NCBI RefSeq assembly: GCF_001612905.1 | Contig: NZ_BDBI01000030.1 | Span: forward strand, 124,001 to 188,000 | Length of the DNA: 64,000 nucleotides | Reading direction: 5' to 3' | Origin: Nocardia ignorata NBRC 108230 | GTDB lineage: Bacteria; Actinomycetota; Actinomycetes; Mycobacteriales; Mycobacteriaceae | Shown here: piece by piece, positions 42,451-55,884 of the stretch | How the letters are laid out: each line of letters begins with the position of its first letter | Position numbering within the stretch: the first letter of the stretch is position 1 | Notes under the pieces: generated by a model | Databases searched by the model: none | Told to the model about the DNA's origin: nothing | The model's input: only the letters and a program-made list of their open reading frames with translations | Made by a program: the position numbers and the translations under genes

Positions 42451-43098
42451 ATGATCGAAAACAAATTCTGGACACGCGCCGCCTTGGCAAGCGTGAGTTG
42501 TGCGGCAGTTGCCGTCACTTTCGGCATCGGACCGGCAAACGCCGCCGGCTCCACCACCATTTCGCCCGCCGGCGCGAATGTGTCGGCGACGAATTCCGGG
42601 TCGGTGAAATTCGTTGCGGGCGGTGTCACCGTCACCTGCACCACCTCGAGCACCACCGGCACGGTGCCCGCCGCGCCCGGCAACACCAACCCGAGTGGGC
42701 CGGTGTCGGTGCCGATCGCGGCGCCGAGCTTCGCCGACTGCACGACGAGTCTGCCCGGCACCAGCGCCACCATCACCACCAGTGGAGATTGGGCGATCAC
42801 CGGCCAGAACGGCTCGCCCATCACCGGCAGCCTGGCGATCCCCACCGGCGGCATGGTGATCAAGACCAGTGGCATCACGGCCTGCACCGCCGTGGTCGCG
42901 CCAACCGCCCCGGCAGATGTGGCAGGTACGTGGACCAACGGGACGCCCTCCACGGTGGCGCTGTCCGATGCGCCTGCACCGATCAAGGTGACCGGTGGGT
43001 TCGGCTGCCCGACCAGCGCGACCAGCGGCACGGTGACCGCCACGTACAAGGTGGACAACGCCACCGATCCGTCGACGCCGATCACGGTCGGCCCCTGA
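42451..43098 (+). CDS. secreted protein of unknown function, duplicate copy 2
   Basis: A 215-residue paralogue of the protein at 41147, same length and no gaps by eye. The signal peptide ends at ANA-AGS. Differences cluster in the first ten residues (MIENKFWTR), the middle (FADCTTSLPGTSATI) and around TWTNGTPSTVALSDAPAP; the four mature cysteines and the C terminus are kept. Conservation of residues against synonymous change suggests both copies are functional. The leader with AGGAG before ATG 42451 is the same as in copy 1. Family unknown. Confidence 0.8.
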   Translation: MIENKFWTRAALASVSCAAVAVTFGIGPANAAGSTTISPAGANVSATNSGSVKFVAGGVTVTCTTSSTTGTVPAAPGNTNPSGPVSVPIAAPSFADCTTSLPGTSATITTSGDWAITGQNGSPITGSLAIPTGGMVIKTSGITACTAVVAPTAPADVAGTWTNGTPSTVALSDAPAPIKVTGGFGCPTSATSGTVTATYKVDNATDPSTPITVGP

Positions 43099-43176
43099 TT
43101 TCAGGGTGATATTCCGGTGACGGGAATCGCGACGAAGTCACCGCGAATCAGGTGAAGCACACCGGTGTGCAATAAG

Positions 43177-43205
43177 GCCCGCGTGCGTTCGATGCGCACG
43201 CGGGC
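43177..43205 (+). terminator. terminator of duplicate copy 2
   Basis: Arms GCCCGCGTGCG (43177-43187) and CGCACGCGGGC (43195-43205) with a 7-base loop. The arm sequence differs from copy 1 by compensating changes, i.e. the structure is preserved. Confidence 0.75.
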
Positions 43206-43331
43206 TCCTGATCGATTATGTCCCCCGACAGGGTATTTCCCGGTCGGGCGCACCCTTCTGCCGGGAGTAGTTTTACCGGCGCGCCGGACCCCGGTCACTT
43301 CCTGACCCTTCCCCTCCCTAGACTCGACCGC

Positions 43332-43829
43332 ATGACCAAGGTGAATCTCGTAACAAACTACGGACCGATCGTGCTCGAGTTGGACGACCAGGCCGCGCCG
43401 AACACGGTCGCCAACTTCGTGAACTACGTGAACTCCGGCCATTACAACGGCACCGTGTTCCACCGCGTCATCCCCGGTTTCATGGTGCAGGGCGGCGGCT
43501 TCGAGCCCGGCCTGAAGCAGAAGCCCACCCAGGCGCCCATCCAGAACGAAGCAACCAACGGCCTGAAGAACGACAAGTACACCGTCGCGATGGCCCGCAC
43601 CAACGACCCCCACTCGGCCACCGCCCAGTTCTTCATCAACGTCTCCGACAACGCCTTCCTCAACCACACGGCCCCCCAGGGCCAGGGCTGGGGCTACGCC
43701 GTCTTCGGCAAGGTCGCCGAGGGCACCGAAGTGGTCGACAAGATCGCCGCAGTCCCCACCGGCAACGCGGGCCCCCACCAGGACGTCCCCACCGCCGACG
43801 TCATCATCGAATCCGCAACCGTCGCCTGA
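43332..43829 (+). CDS. peptidyl-prolyl cis-trans isomerase, cyclophilin PpiB type
   Basis: A 165-residue single-domain cyclophilin without signal peptide. It has FHRVIPGFMVQGGGFEPGLKQ (catalytic Arg and hydrophobic pocket), MARTNDPHSATAQFFINV and WGYAVFGKVAEGTEVVDKI. These segments, including the NEATNGLKN loop and the HQDVP-ADVIIES end, are those of E. coli PpiB and other proteobacterial cyclophilins rather than the longer actinobacterial PpiA. It catalyses proline isomerisation in the cytosol. ATG 43332 lies directly after the TAGACTCGACCGC promoter-like stretch, so translation may be leaderless. Horizontal origin is possible. Confidence 0.92.
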   Translation: MTKVNLVTNYGPIVLELDDQAAPNTVANFVNYVNSGHYNGTVFHRVIPGFMVQGGGFEPGLKQKPTQAPIQNEATNGLKNDKYTVAMARTNDPHSATAQFFINVSDNAFLNHTAPQGQGWGYAVFGKVAEGTEVVDKIAAVPTGNAGPHQDVPTADVIIESATVA

Positions 43830-43846
43830 TCTTTCGACGCTTGCAC

Positions 43847-43878
43847 CGGGCCGCCACCTTCCTTTCGGTGGCGGCCCG
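43847..43878 (+). terminator. terminator after the cyclophilin gene
   Basis: 12-bp perfect stem CGGGCCGCCACC / GGTGGCGGCCCG with an 8-base pyrimidine-rich loop. Confidence 0.8.
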
Positions 43879-44004
43879 TCCCGAAGGTATTCGACTCCGG
43901 CACGCTTATGACCGCACGGGTGGCCGACCGCAATAAAGAATTGGTCGACGACGAATTCCAAAGCCCCGACTTCGTCGGTCGAACACGTAAAAGGTTTTTC
44001 AGGC

Positions 44005-44586
44005 TCAGGCAACCCAGGCTTTCAACGGCTCTGTATCGAGTGTGACGCCGACGGGTTCGGGGAGGGTGACCTGTGCACCGAAAGGCTGGATGAGGATTCG
44101 CTCGTACTCACCGTCGACCGGATTGCTCCGCACGACAACGGAACCCTTCTCCCGATCGATCAGGAGATACACCGGAATGCCGGTTCTGGCGTAAGCACGC
44201 GGCTTCTCGCAACGATCCCGCCGGTCCGTGTCTTGATCGTGTGATGTCACCTCGACGACCATCAATACCGGCGCAGGGTCGGCCCATTCGGGTTGTCCTG
44301 CGAAGACACCGGTCGGAGCAAGTGCACCGTGCGGGCGCGCCCGACCTGTCCGATACGAGTCGACCTTCAATCCGCGTTCGGGAAACAGCCACAGTTCGGG
44401 GCGCAGAACGAGCAGGATACGCATCAGCCACTCGAGCACACAGTCATGGTCCCCGTCCGGCACGGCCTTCGCCCCCAGCTTCCCCTCGACGAACTCCAGC
44501 CGTACACCTTCGGACATCTGACCGGCGACGCGCGCGAGTTCCTCGAACTCCCCGGTCGTCATAAGCGGCTCACGCGCTGCGGTCAT
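44005..44586 (-). CDS. Uma2-family (DUF820) restriction-endonuclease-fold protein
   Basis: A 193-residue protein with the Uma2 pattern: MTTGEFEELARV at the start, RLEFVEGKL, VLEWLMRILL, then VLMVVEVTS and GIPVYLLIDREKG. Members have a PD-(D/E)xK fold. The usual PD dipeptide is RPHGALAP here, so the first metal ligand is His instead of Asp and nuclease activity may be lost. The family's true function is unknown; it is abundant in actinobacteria and cyanobacteria and often mobile. ATG 44586 is used; an ATG at residue 9 is an alternative. It stands alone downstream of accD4. Confidence 0.75.
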   Translation of the reverse strand: MTAAREPLMTTGEFEELARVAGQMSEGVRLEFVEGKLGAKAVPDGDHDCVLEWLMRILLVLRPELWLFPERGLKVDSYRTGRARPHGALAPTGVFAGQPEWADPAPVLMVVEVTSHDQDTDRRDRCEKPRAYARTGIPVYLLIDREKGSVVVRSNPVDGEYERILIQPFGAQVTLPEPVGVTLDTEPLKAWVA

Positions 44587-44743
44587 GAATCAACGATACC
44601 CAGTGCATTCGCTCGACGAGGCATCCTTCACCCCGACCTTGATGACTGCGAGGGTGGGGACCCCCGAGCAGGTTTGGAGCGCGATGAGGATTGCGCTCGG
44701 TCGCCGGTGGTTGACGGCGCGTGGGTGCTCGGTGGCCGAGCAC

Positions 44744-44776
44744 AACGGCCTGCCGCGGGAGTCGCGACAGGCCGTT
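44744..44776 (-). terminator. terminator after accD4
   Basis: Arms AACGGCCTG (44744-44752) and CAGGCCGTT (44768-44776) with an inner CGCG/CGCG pairing, 9 bases after the accD4 stop on the minus strand. Confidence 0.8.
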
Positions 44777-44784
44777 GGTGAGGG

Positions 44785-46329
44785 CTACAAGGGCAGCACG
44801 TGGTGTTTGCGGGGGTTGCGTTGGAGTTTCTTGTCCTGGAGGAGTTTCAGGGCTCGGCGGAGTTCCAGGCGGGTGGTGGCGGGTTCGATTACCGCGTCGA
44901 TGAAGCCGCGTTCGGCGGCTACCCAGGGGGTGGCGATGTTGGCGTTGTAGAAGTCGATCAGGTTTTGGCGGATGGCGGCGCGCTGGTCTTCGGGGGCGGC
45001 GGCGATCTGGGCGGCGCCGAGGAGGCTGACGGCGCCCTCGGCGCCCATCACGGCGAGGCGGGCGGTCGGCCAGGCGAGGTTGATGTCGGCGCCGAGCTGC
45101 TTGGAGCCCATCACCGCGTAGCCGCCGCCGTAGGACTTGCGGACCACCAGGGTGATCTTGGGGACCGAGGCTTCCACGTAGGAGAACAGGAAGCGGCCGC
45201 CGCGCTTGATGACGCCGACCTTCTCCTGTTCCACGCCGGGCAGGAAGCCGGGGGTGTCGACGACGAAGATCAGGGGGATCTCGAAGGCGTCGCACAGGCG
45301 CACGAAGTGCGAGGCCTTGTCCGAGGCGCGCGCGTCCAGCGCGCCGGCCGAGGCCAGCGGCTGGTTGGCGACAACACCGACGCTGCGGCCGTCGACCCTG
45401 GCGAAACCGGTGATGATGTTGGGGCCGGTGCCCGCGCTGATCTCCTTGAACTCACCGTCGTCGAAGATGCGCAGCAGGATGTCGTACATGTCGTAACCGG
45501 CGTTGTCGGAGTCCGGCATGATCGTGTTCAGCTCACGATCGGAGTCGGTGATCTCGGGCTCGATGCCCGGGTTCACGACCGGCGGAAGCTCCTGGCAGCT
45601 GCTCGGCATGTAGGCCAGGTACTCACGCACCCACTGGAACGCGGCGGCCTCGTCGACGGCAACGTGGTGGATGTTGCCGTACTCGGCCTGCGTCTTCGCA
45701 CCGCCGAGCTCCTCGAGGCTCACGTCCTCGCCGGTGACCTCTTTGATGATCTTCGGACCGGTCACGAACATGTGCGCCGACTCGGTCGCCACCACCACAT
45801 CGGTGCAGATCGGCTGGTACACCGCGCCACCGGCGCAGTTGCCGAGGATCACCGACACCAGCGGCACCATGCCCGACAGCGGCTCCACATTGGTCGCCAT
45901 CCACGCGTACCAGGCCAGCGAGCTGATGGCCTCCTGCACGCGCGCGCCACCGGAATCGTTGATGCCGACCAGCGGGATACCGACCTTGGCGGCGTACTGC
46001 ATGATCCCGCACAGCTTGCGGCCGAACGCCTCACCCACCGAACCGCCGTACACGGTCTGGTCGTGCGAGAACACCGCGACCGGACGGCCGTCGACCTGTC
46101 CGTGGCCGACGACGACACCGTCGCCGTAGAGGGCGGTCGGGTCGCCGGGCTTGCGGACCAGCGCACCGATCTCGACGAAGGTGCCCGGATCCATCAGCAT
46201 GTTGATCCGGTCACGGGCACTCGGAATGCCCTTACGCGCCCGCTTTTCGATACCCTTCGCGCCCGCGGGCTCTTTGGCGAGCTCGAGCCGCTGGTTCAGA
46301 TCGGCAAGCTTTTCGGCGGTCGTGCTCAA
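44785..46329 (-). CDS. accD4: acyl-CoA carboxylase carboxyltransferase subunit AccD4
   Basis: A 514-residue carboxyltransferase beta subunit with two crotonase-like halves: GINDSGGARVQEAI and GNCAGGAVY in the first (acyl-CoA oxyanion hole), and VDTPGFLPGVEQEKVG plus SYGGGYAVMGSKQLGAD in the second (biotin site). With AccA3 and other subunits it carboxylates the long fatty acyl-CoA that Pks13 uses as alpha branch. It starts at TTG 46329 with AAAGGGAGA upstream, 5 bases after the pks13 stop, so it is co-transcribed with pks13. Synteny with Rv3799c supports the AccD4 assignment over other AccD paralogues. Confidence 0.92.
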   Translation of the reverse strand: MSTTAEKLADLNQRLELAKEPAGAKGIEKRARKGIPSARDRINMLMDPGTFVEIGALVRKPGDPTALYGDGVVVGHGQVDGRPVAVFSHDQTVYGGSVGEAFGRKLCGIMQYAAKVGIPLVGINDSGGARVQEAISSLAWYAWMATNVEPLSGMVPLVSVILGNCAGGAVYQPICTDVVVATESAHMFVTGPKIIKEVTGEDVSLEELGGAKTQAEYGNIHHVAVDEAAAFQWVREYLAYMPSSCQELPPVVNPGIEPEITDSDRELNTIMPDSDNAGYDMYDILLRIFDDGEFKEISAGTGPNIITGFARVDGRSVGVVANQPLASAGALDARASDKASHFVRLCDAFEIPLIFVVDTPGFLPGVEQEKVGVIKRGGRFLFSYVEASVPKITLVVRKSYGGGYAVMGSKQLGADINLAWPTARLAVMGAEGAVSLLGAAQIAAAPEDQRAAIRQNLIDFYNANIATPWVAAERGFIDAVIEPATTRLELRRALKLLQDKKLQRNPRKHHVLPL

Positions 46330-46334
46330 CTAAC

Positions 46335-51500
<5,166 letters not shown>

Positions 51501-51544
51501 CAATTCCTCAAGCTACCTGTCTGCGTACAGGGCGCGCCGTGGAT

Positions 51545-51574
51545 TGACGCCCGGTGTGGTCACACCGGGCGTCA
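51545..51574 (-). terminator. perfect hairpin between fadD32 and pks13
   Basis: 14-bp arms TGACGCCCGGTGTG / CACACCGGGCGTCA separated by GT, 20 bases after the fadD32 stop and 45 bases before the pks13 start. It could terminate or attenuate fadD32 transcripts. Confidence 0.7.
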
Positions 51575-51594
51575 GCTCCGAGCCGGTCGGCCGA

Positions 51595-53508
51595 TTACTC
51601 TTCCGGTGCATCGGGGAAAGCCTGCTGGGTGTAACCACCGCGCAGCGTTCCCTCGAGGTAGGCGGCCTTGCAGGCGCGCCGGGCGATCTTGCCGCTGGAC
51701 GTACGCGGAATGGAACCCGCGGGCACGAGCAGCACGTCACGCGCGGTGACGCCGTGGCGCTGCGAGATCGCCGCGCGCACGGCGTCGGCGATCGGGCCCG
51801 GGTCGGCCTTACCGGCGCCGGGACCGCGTTCGGCCACGATCACCAGCTGCTCGGACGCGTCGTCGGCGTCGAACTTGATGCCCGAGTGGCTGTCGGCGGC
51901 GAACACCTCGGCGGGCAGCTGGTTGGCGGGCACCGCGAAAGCGGCGACGAAACCGGGACGCAGCGCCGTCGAGGCCTCCTGGGCGGAGTACTCGAGGTCC
52001 TGCGGGTAGTGGTTACGTCCGTCGACGATCACCAGGTCCTTCACGCGACCGGTGATGTACAGCTCACCCTCGAAGTACACGCCGTAGTCGCCGGTGCGCA
52101 TCCAGTCGGCACCGGGCTCGGTGCCCTCGGTGTGCCCACCCGGCTGCGCTTCGGCGATCTTGTTGCGGAACGTCTTGGCCGACTCGTCGGGGCGACCCCA
52201 GTAGCCGATGCCCATGTTCTTGCCGTGCAGCCAGATCTCACCGACCCGGCCGTCGGGCAGCTCACGGCCGCCCTTGGGATCGTCGATCGACTCCGGGTCG
52301 ATGATCGCGGCCCACTGCGACAACCCGACGTAACCGCAGGAGACCTGCGCGATGGCGTTCGGCGCGGTCGGCTCGACCCGAACCATCCGGCCCGCGTTCA
52401 GCTCGTCGCGGTCGACGTAGATGTACTTGGCCTCGTCCTCGGACTTGGTCGCCGAGACGAACAGCGTCGCCTCCGCCATGCCGTAGCAGGGCTTGATGGC
52501 CGTCTTGGGCAGACCGAACGGCGCGAACGCCTCGTTGAACTTCTTCATCGAGGACACGGTCACCGGCTCGGACCCGTTGATCAGGCCGATCACGTTCGAC
52601 AGGTCGAGCGACTCGCCCGCCTTCGGCACACCACGCGCGGCGGCGTGCTCGAACGCGAAGTTCGGCGCGGCGGCGAAGGTACCGGCACCGTCGGAGACGG
52701 CGGCCAGCTCATTGATCCAGCGCGAGGGGCGGCGCACGAACGCGCTCGGCGACATGATGGTGATGAACTTGCCGCCGACGGCGGGCAGGATCACGGTCAG
52801 CAGGCCCATGTCGTGGAACAGCGGCAGCCAGGTGACGCCGCGCGAGTTCTCGTTCATGTTCAGCGACTTGATCATCTGCAGCAGGTTCGTCCCGACCGCG
52901 CGGTGCGTGATCTCCACGCCGGCGGGGGTGCGGGTGGAACCCGAGGTGTACTGCAGGTAGGCGATGTCGTCGATCGCGGTGTCGGGGCGGACCCACGAGT
53001 CACCGAGGGTGTCGGGGATCGCGTCGACAGCGATGATGCGCGGGCGCTGAGCGGCGGGCAGCGAACGGAAGAACTGGCGCACGCCTGCCGCCGAGGAGGT
53101 AGCGGTGAGGATCGCCGACGGCTCGCAGTCGCCGAGCACGGCATGCAGCCGGTCGGTGTGGCCGGGTTCGTCCGGATCGAACAGCGGCACCGAGATGGTG
53201 CCCGCGTAGATCGCGGCGAAGAAGGAGATCACGTAGTCCAGGCCCTGCGGCGCGAGGATCGCGACCCGGTCGCCCGGGTTGGTCACCTGTTGCAGGCGAG
53301 CGGCCACCGCGCGCAGCCGAACTCCGAACTCCTGCCAGGTCAGCTCGTGCACCTCGCCGTCGCGTTCCCGCGAATAGTCGATGTAGCGGTACGCGAGCGT
53401 GTTCGCATCGTTACGGGTGTGCTTCTCGACGTGATCGACCAGGGTCCGACCCTCGGGAATAACGATGTTCCCGGTCTCGTCCAGGTAGTCGTCGAAAGTC
53501 TCTTCCAT
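51595..53508 (-). CDS. fadD32: long-chain fatty-acid--AMP ligase FadD32
   Basis: A 637-residue adenylating enzyme. YTSGSTRTPAGVEITHRA is the P-loop, LPLFHDMGLL and GMAEATLFVS are the A4/A5 motifs, and the core DWMRTGDYGVYFEGELYITGRVKDLVIVDGRN contains the Asp and hinge, with SGKIARRACK at the end. The FAAL-specific insertion is visible around 330-400. It activates meromycolic acid as acyl-AMP and loads it on the Pks13 N-terminal ACP. ATG 53508 follows AGAAGGA. Position before pks13 and accD4 matches Rv3801c-3799c. Confidence 0.95.
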   Translation of the reverse strand: MEETFDDYLDETGNIVIPEGRTLVDHVEKHTRNDANTLAYRYIDYSRERDGEVHELTWQEFGVRLRAVAARLQQVTNPGDRVAILAPQGLDYVISFFAAIYAGTISVPLFDPDEPGHTDRLHAVLGDCEPSAILTATSSAAGVRQFFRSLPAAQRPRIIAVDAIPDTLGDSWVRPDTAIDDIAYLQYTSGSTRTPAGVEITHRAVGTNLLQMIKSLNMNENSRGVTWLPLFHDMGLLTVILPAVGGKFITIMSPSAFVRRPSRWINELAAVSDGAGTFAAAPNFAFEHAAARGVPKAGESLDLSNVIGLINGSEPVTVSSMKKFNEAFAPFGLPKTAIKPCYGMAEATLFVSATKSEDEAKYIYVDRDELNAGRMVRVEPTAPNAIAQVSCGYVGLSQWAAIIDPESIDDPKGGRELPDGRVGEIWLHGKNMGIGYWGRPDESAKTFRNKIAEAQPGGHTEGTEPGADWMRTGDYGVYFEGELYITGRVKDLVIVDGRNHYPQDLEYSAQEASTALRPGFVAAFAVPANQLPAEVFAADSHSGIKFDADDASEQLVIVAERGPGAGKADPGPIADAVRAAISQRHGVTARDVLLVPAGSIPRTSSGKIARRACKAAYLEGTLRGGYTQQAFPDAPEE

Positions 53509-53721
53509 TCCTTCTTCTCCTCCGAGGCCGAGTCACCGGTGAATTCGTCCAACGCATTTCGACGTTGACGCCGGTGCGGCCACGACTCGCTATCGCCACC
53601 GGCCCCCGGAGCACGCCGGAGCATGCATCCTGACAACCTGCGGATTTTCGAGCGGTCTGCGCGGTAGACCGCTATCGGCTAGATGTTCTCAAACCAGAGT
53701 CATGTTACAGAGAACCCCCGC

Positions 53722-54741
53722 TCAGTCCTCCCGCAGCAGCGGAATGACAGGCGCGAACGCGTCCATCTGGGTGGGGAAGATGCCGACATACGACATCGAC
53801 GTGAGTTCGCGCACACGCTTGATCTGTTCGGCGATTTCCTCGAACGTACCGATCGCGACGTAGGGCGAGTTCAGAATATCTTCCACCGAGAGCTCCACGT
53901 CGACCTCGAGGTCCGGGTGCAGGCCGCGATCGATCGCGCGCAGCGCCATCTCGGCGGTCTTCTCCCGGTCGTCGGTGATGACGATGGCGGTGATGGCCCA
54001 GTTCAGTTCGATGTCGGCGAACCGGTCACCGGCAGCGGCCTTGACGATGTTGACCTTCTCGATCGTCTTCTCGAGCGTGATGCCCGAGAGCAGGCCCTTG
54101 CCGTTCTTGGTCGTCTGCGGCACCACCGAGACGATGTCGGCGTGCTTGGCCGCCAGGGCGAGCATCTTCGGGCCGCCACCACCGGTACACAGCGGCGGAC
54201 GCGGGCCCTGCCTCGGGCGCGGCGTGCCCTTGATGCCGCGCACCTGGTAGTGCTTGCCCTCGAAGTTGCATTCCTGGCCGCGCAGCAGCGTGTCGAGAAT
54301 CGTCAGCGACTCGTCTAGCTTCTCCAGGCGCACGCCCGGACGCTCGTACGGGATGCCCGCGTTCTCGAACTCTTCCTTGATCCAGCCCGCGCCGACGCCG
54401 ACTTCCAGCCTGCCCTTGGACAGCACGTCGATGGTCGCCAGGTCCTTGGCGAGCACGACGGGATGGCGGAATCCGTTGGCCAGCACCGAGGTGCCGAGCC
54501 GGATCTTGCTCGTGGCCTGCGTGAGTGCGCCCAGCGCGGCGATCGGGCCGATCTGGTCACCCAGGTGATCGGGCACGACGAACGTGTCGTAACCCATCTC
54601 CTCGGCTTCCTGTGCCGTCTGGACGAACTTGCGCGCGCCACCCTCCTGCTTGTTGCCCTCGCCCGCCGCGGCGAAACGGAACGGACGCAGCGGCGTACCC
54701 AGCGCGGTCAACTCACCGACGGGTGCCCCAGCTTCGGTCAT
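53722..54741 (-). CDS. LLM-class F420-dependent oxidoreductase
   Basis: A 339-residue luciferase-like flavin/F420 TIM-barrel protein: FVVPDHLGDQIGPIAALGAL, GTSVLANGFRHPVVLAKDLATID, GVGAGWIKEEFENAGIPYERPG and YVGIFPTQMDAF. This pattern is that of the TIGR03621-like F420-dependent subfamily of actinobacteria. It likely reduces or oxidises an unknown substrate with F420. It is inserted between fadD32 and the Rv3802c-like gene, where M. tuberculosis has none, in the same orientation. ATG 54741 is chosen because homologues start near MTEAG; the longer frame overlaps the 3' flank of the next gene. Confidence 0.82.
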   Translation of the reverse strand: MTEAGAPVGELTALGTPLRPFRFAAAGEGNKQEGGARKFVQTAQEAEEMGYDTFVVPDHLGDQIGPIAALGALTQATSKIRLGTSVLANGFRHPVVLAKDLATIDVLSKGRLEVGVGAGWIKEEFENAGIPYERPGVRLEKLDESLTILDTLLRGQECNFEGKHYQVRGIKGTPRPRQGPRPPLCTGGGGPKMLALAAKHADIVSVVPQTTKNGKGLLSGITLEKTIEKVNIVKAAAGDRFADIELNWAITAIVITDDREKTAEMALRAIDRGLHPDLEVDVELSVEDILNSPYVAIGTFEEIAEQIKRVRELTSMSYVGIFPTQMDAFAPVIPLLRED

Positions 54742-54894
54742 GAACTCTTCGCTCCTGGCTCTCCGGTGTGTTCGGGCGCAATCACCAGCGCACTTTACAG
54801 CGTGCGAGCGAACAGTACTGCGGATGTCACAGCGAGGCATGAACCACGCCAAACATGGCGGCCCTGTGACTGTGACAACCTCGTCTTGCGAAAC

Positions 54895-55884
54895 TCAGGA
54901 ATGCGGTGGATGGGGGGCGTTCTGGATGAGCTCGCTCGCCCAGTCGACCGTCCACTGGGTGGCCGTGGTGCCCTGTCCGTCGACGGTATTGCTCGCGTAG
55001 AGCGCGTGCACCGGGTTGCCCGCCGACCGGATCAGCGCAGCGAGACTGCCCAGCGCGTTCACCGGATTGAGCGCTTCGCGCGGCGCGTCGCAGATCATGT
55101 CGCCGGGGGCGCAGATGGAGAACACCTTCGGTGCCAGCTCGCCGAAACCACCCTCACGCGGGCCGGTCATCGTGATTCCCGGCACGTTCACCCCCCGCAA
55201 CGCGACTTCGGCACCCTCGCCCGCAGGCGGCGGGTCGCCGATCTCGGTCGGCTGGCCGGGGCCGGTGTTCGCGGTACGGCGGCCGTCGGCGATCACGGTG
55301 ACGCCGAGTACCCGGTCGGCGGGGATCGGGCCGTTGCCCGCGCCGATCTGGGCGGCCACGTCACCGGCGATCACCGCGCCCTGGGAGAACCCGGCGATCA
55401 CGTAGGTGGTGAGCGGGCACTGCTGGTGACGCTGAGCCAGGATGTCGGTGGCCCGCGCGGTGCCCTCGGTGCGGCTGTTGTTGTAGGAGGCCTGACCGTC
55501 GGGCGGGATGGCGATGGGGTTGGAGAACTGTGCCACGTAGGGCACGGTGTACACCTCGAGCCGGTTCTCCGGGAACTGGGCGCGCAGCGGATTGGTGATG
55601 CTGAGCATCAGCGAGATCGGATTGGCCGTCGGGTTGTACGGGTCGTCGTTGCTCGCCGACTCCCAGGTACCGGGAATCGACAGCAACATCACATCGGGAC
55701 AGTCCGCCGACTGCGACGTCGGTGGCGGGGGCCCGGGCGTCGTCGGCCCCGGCTCACGCAACCGGCCCGCGAGCAGGTACCACAGCAGCACGATGACGAT
55801 GATCGCCAGGACGAGCAGCGCGAGTACCGTCAGACACCCCGCAGGCCAGAACCTGCGGGTACGTCGCGTCGGTCGGGGGTTCAT
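54895..55884 (-). CDS. Rv3802c-like envelope thioesterase/phospholipase (cutinase-like)
   Basis: A 329-residue membrane-anchored alpha/beta hydrolase. A single N-terminal helix (about 17-38) and a Pro-rich linker lead to the catalytic domain, with GFSQG (S167), CAPGDMICD (Asp) and NPVHALYAS (His). Four or more cysteines stabilise the fold, as in cutinases. The M. tuberculosis counterpart Rv3802c is essential, has phospholipase/thioesterase activity and influences mycolate content. The start overlaps the stop of the upstream lipoprotein gene by one base (TGATG), so they are coupled. Confidence 0.88.
   Translation of the reverse strand: MNPRPTRRTRRFWPAGCLTVLALLVLAIIVIVLLWYLLAGRLREPGPTTPGPPPPTSQSADCPDVMLLSIPGTWESASNDDPYNPTANPISLMLSITNPLRAQFPENRLEVYTVPYVAQFSNPIAIPPDGQASYNNSRTEGTARATDILAQRHQQCPLTTYVIAGFSQGAVIAGDVAAQIGAGNGPIPADRVLGVTVIADGRRTANTGPGQPTEIGDPPPAGEGAEVALRGVNVPGITMTGPREGGFGELAPKVFSICAPGDMICDAPREALNPVNALGSLAALIRSAGNPVHALYASNTVDGQGTTATQWTVDWASELIQNAPHPPHS

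Larger units (their letters stand above)
40962..43205 (+). repeat. tandem duplication with 1304-bp period
   Basis: Promoter elements, start codons (41147 and 42451) and stop codons (41794 and 43098) of the two copies are all displaced by exactly 1304 bases. Similarity continues through the shared leader (TCGTACTCTTG, TGACAGCTTTCAT, TTCACCTAGGAGTACGC) and the trailer (CCCTGATTTCAGGG, CGACGAAGTCACCGCG) into the terminator hairpins. Regions between trailer and next promoter have diverged. Confidence 0.85.

Noticed and set aside
44587..44784. Possible acyl-CoA carboxylase epsilon subunit after accD4
   Set aside because: The minus-strand frame there has no start, is interrupted by the terminator hairpin, and shows only a vague SGVPTLAVIK match.
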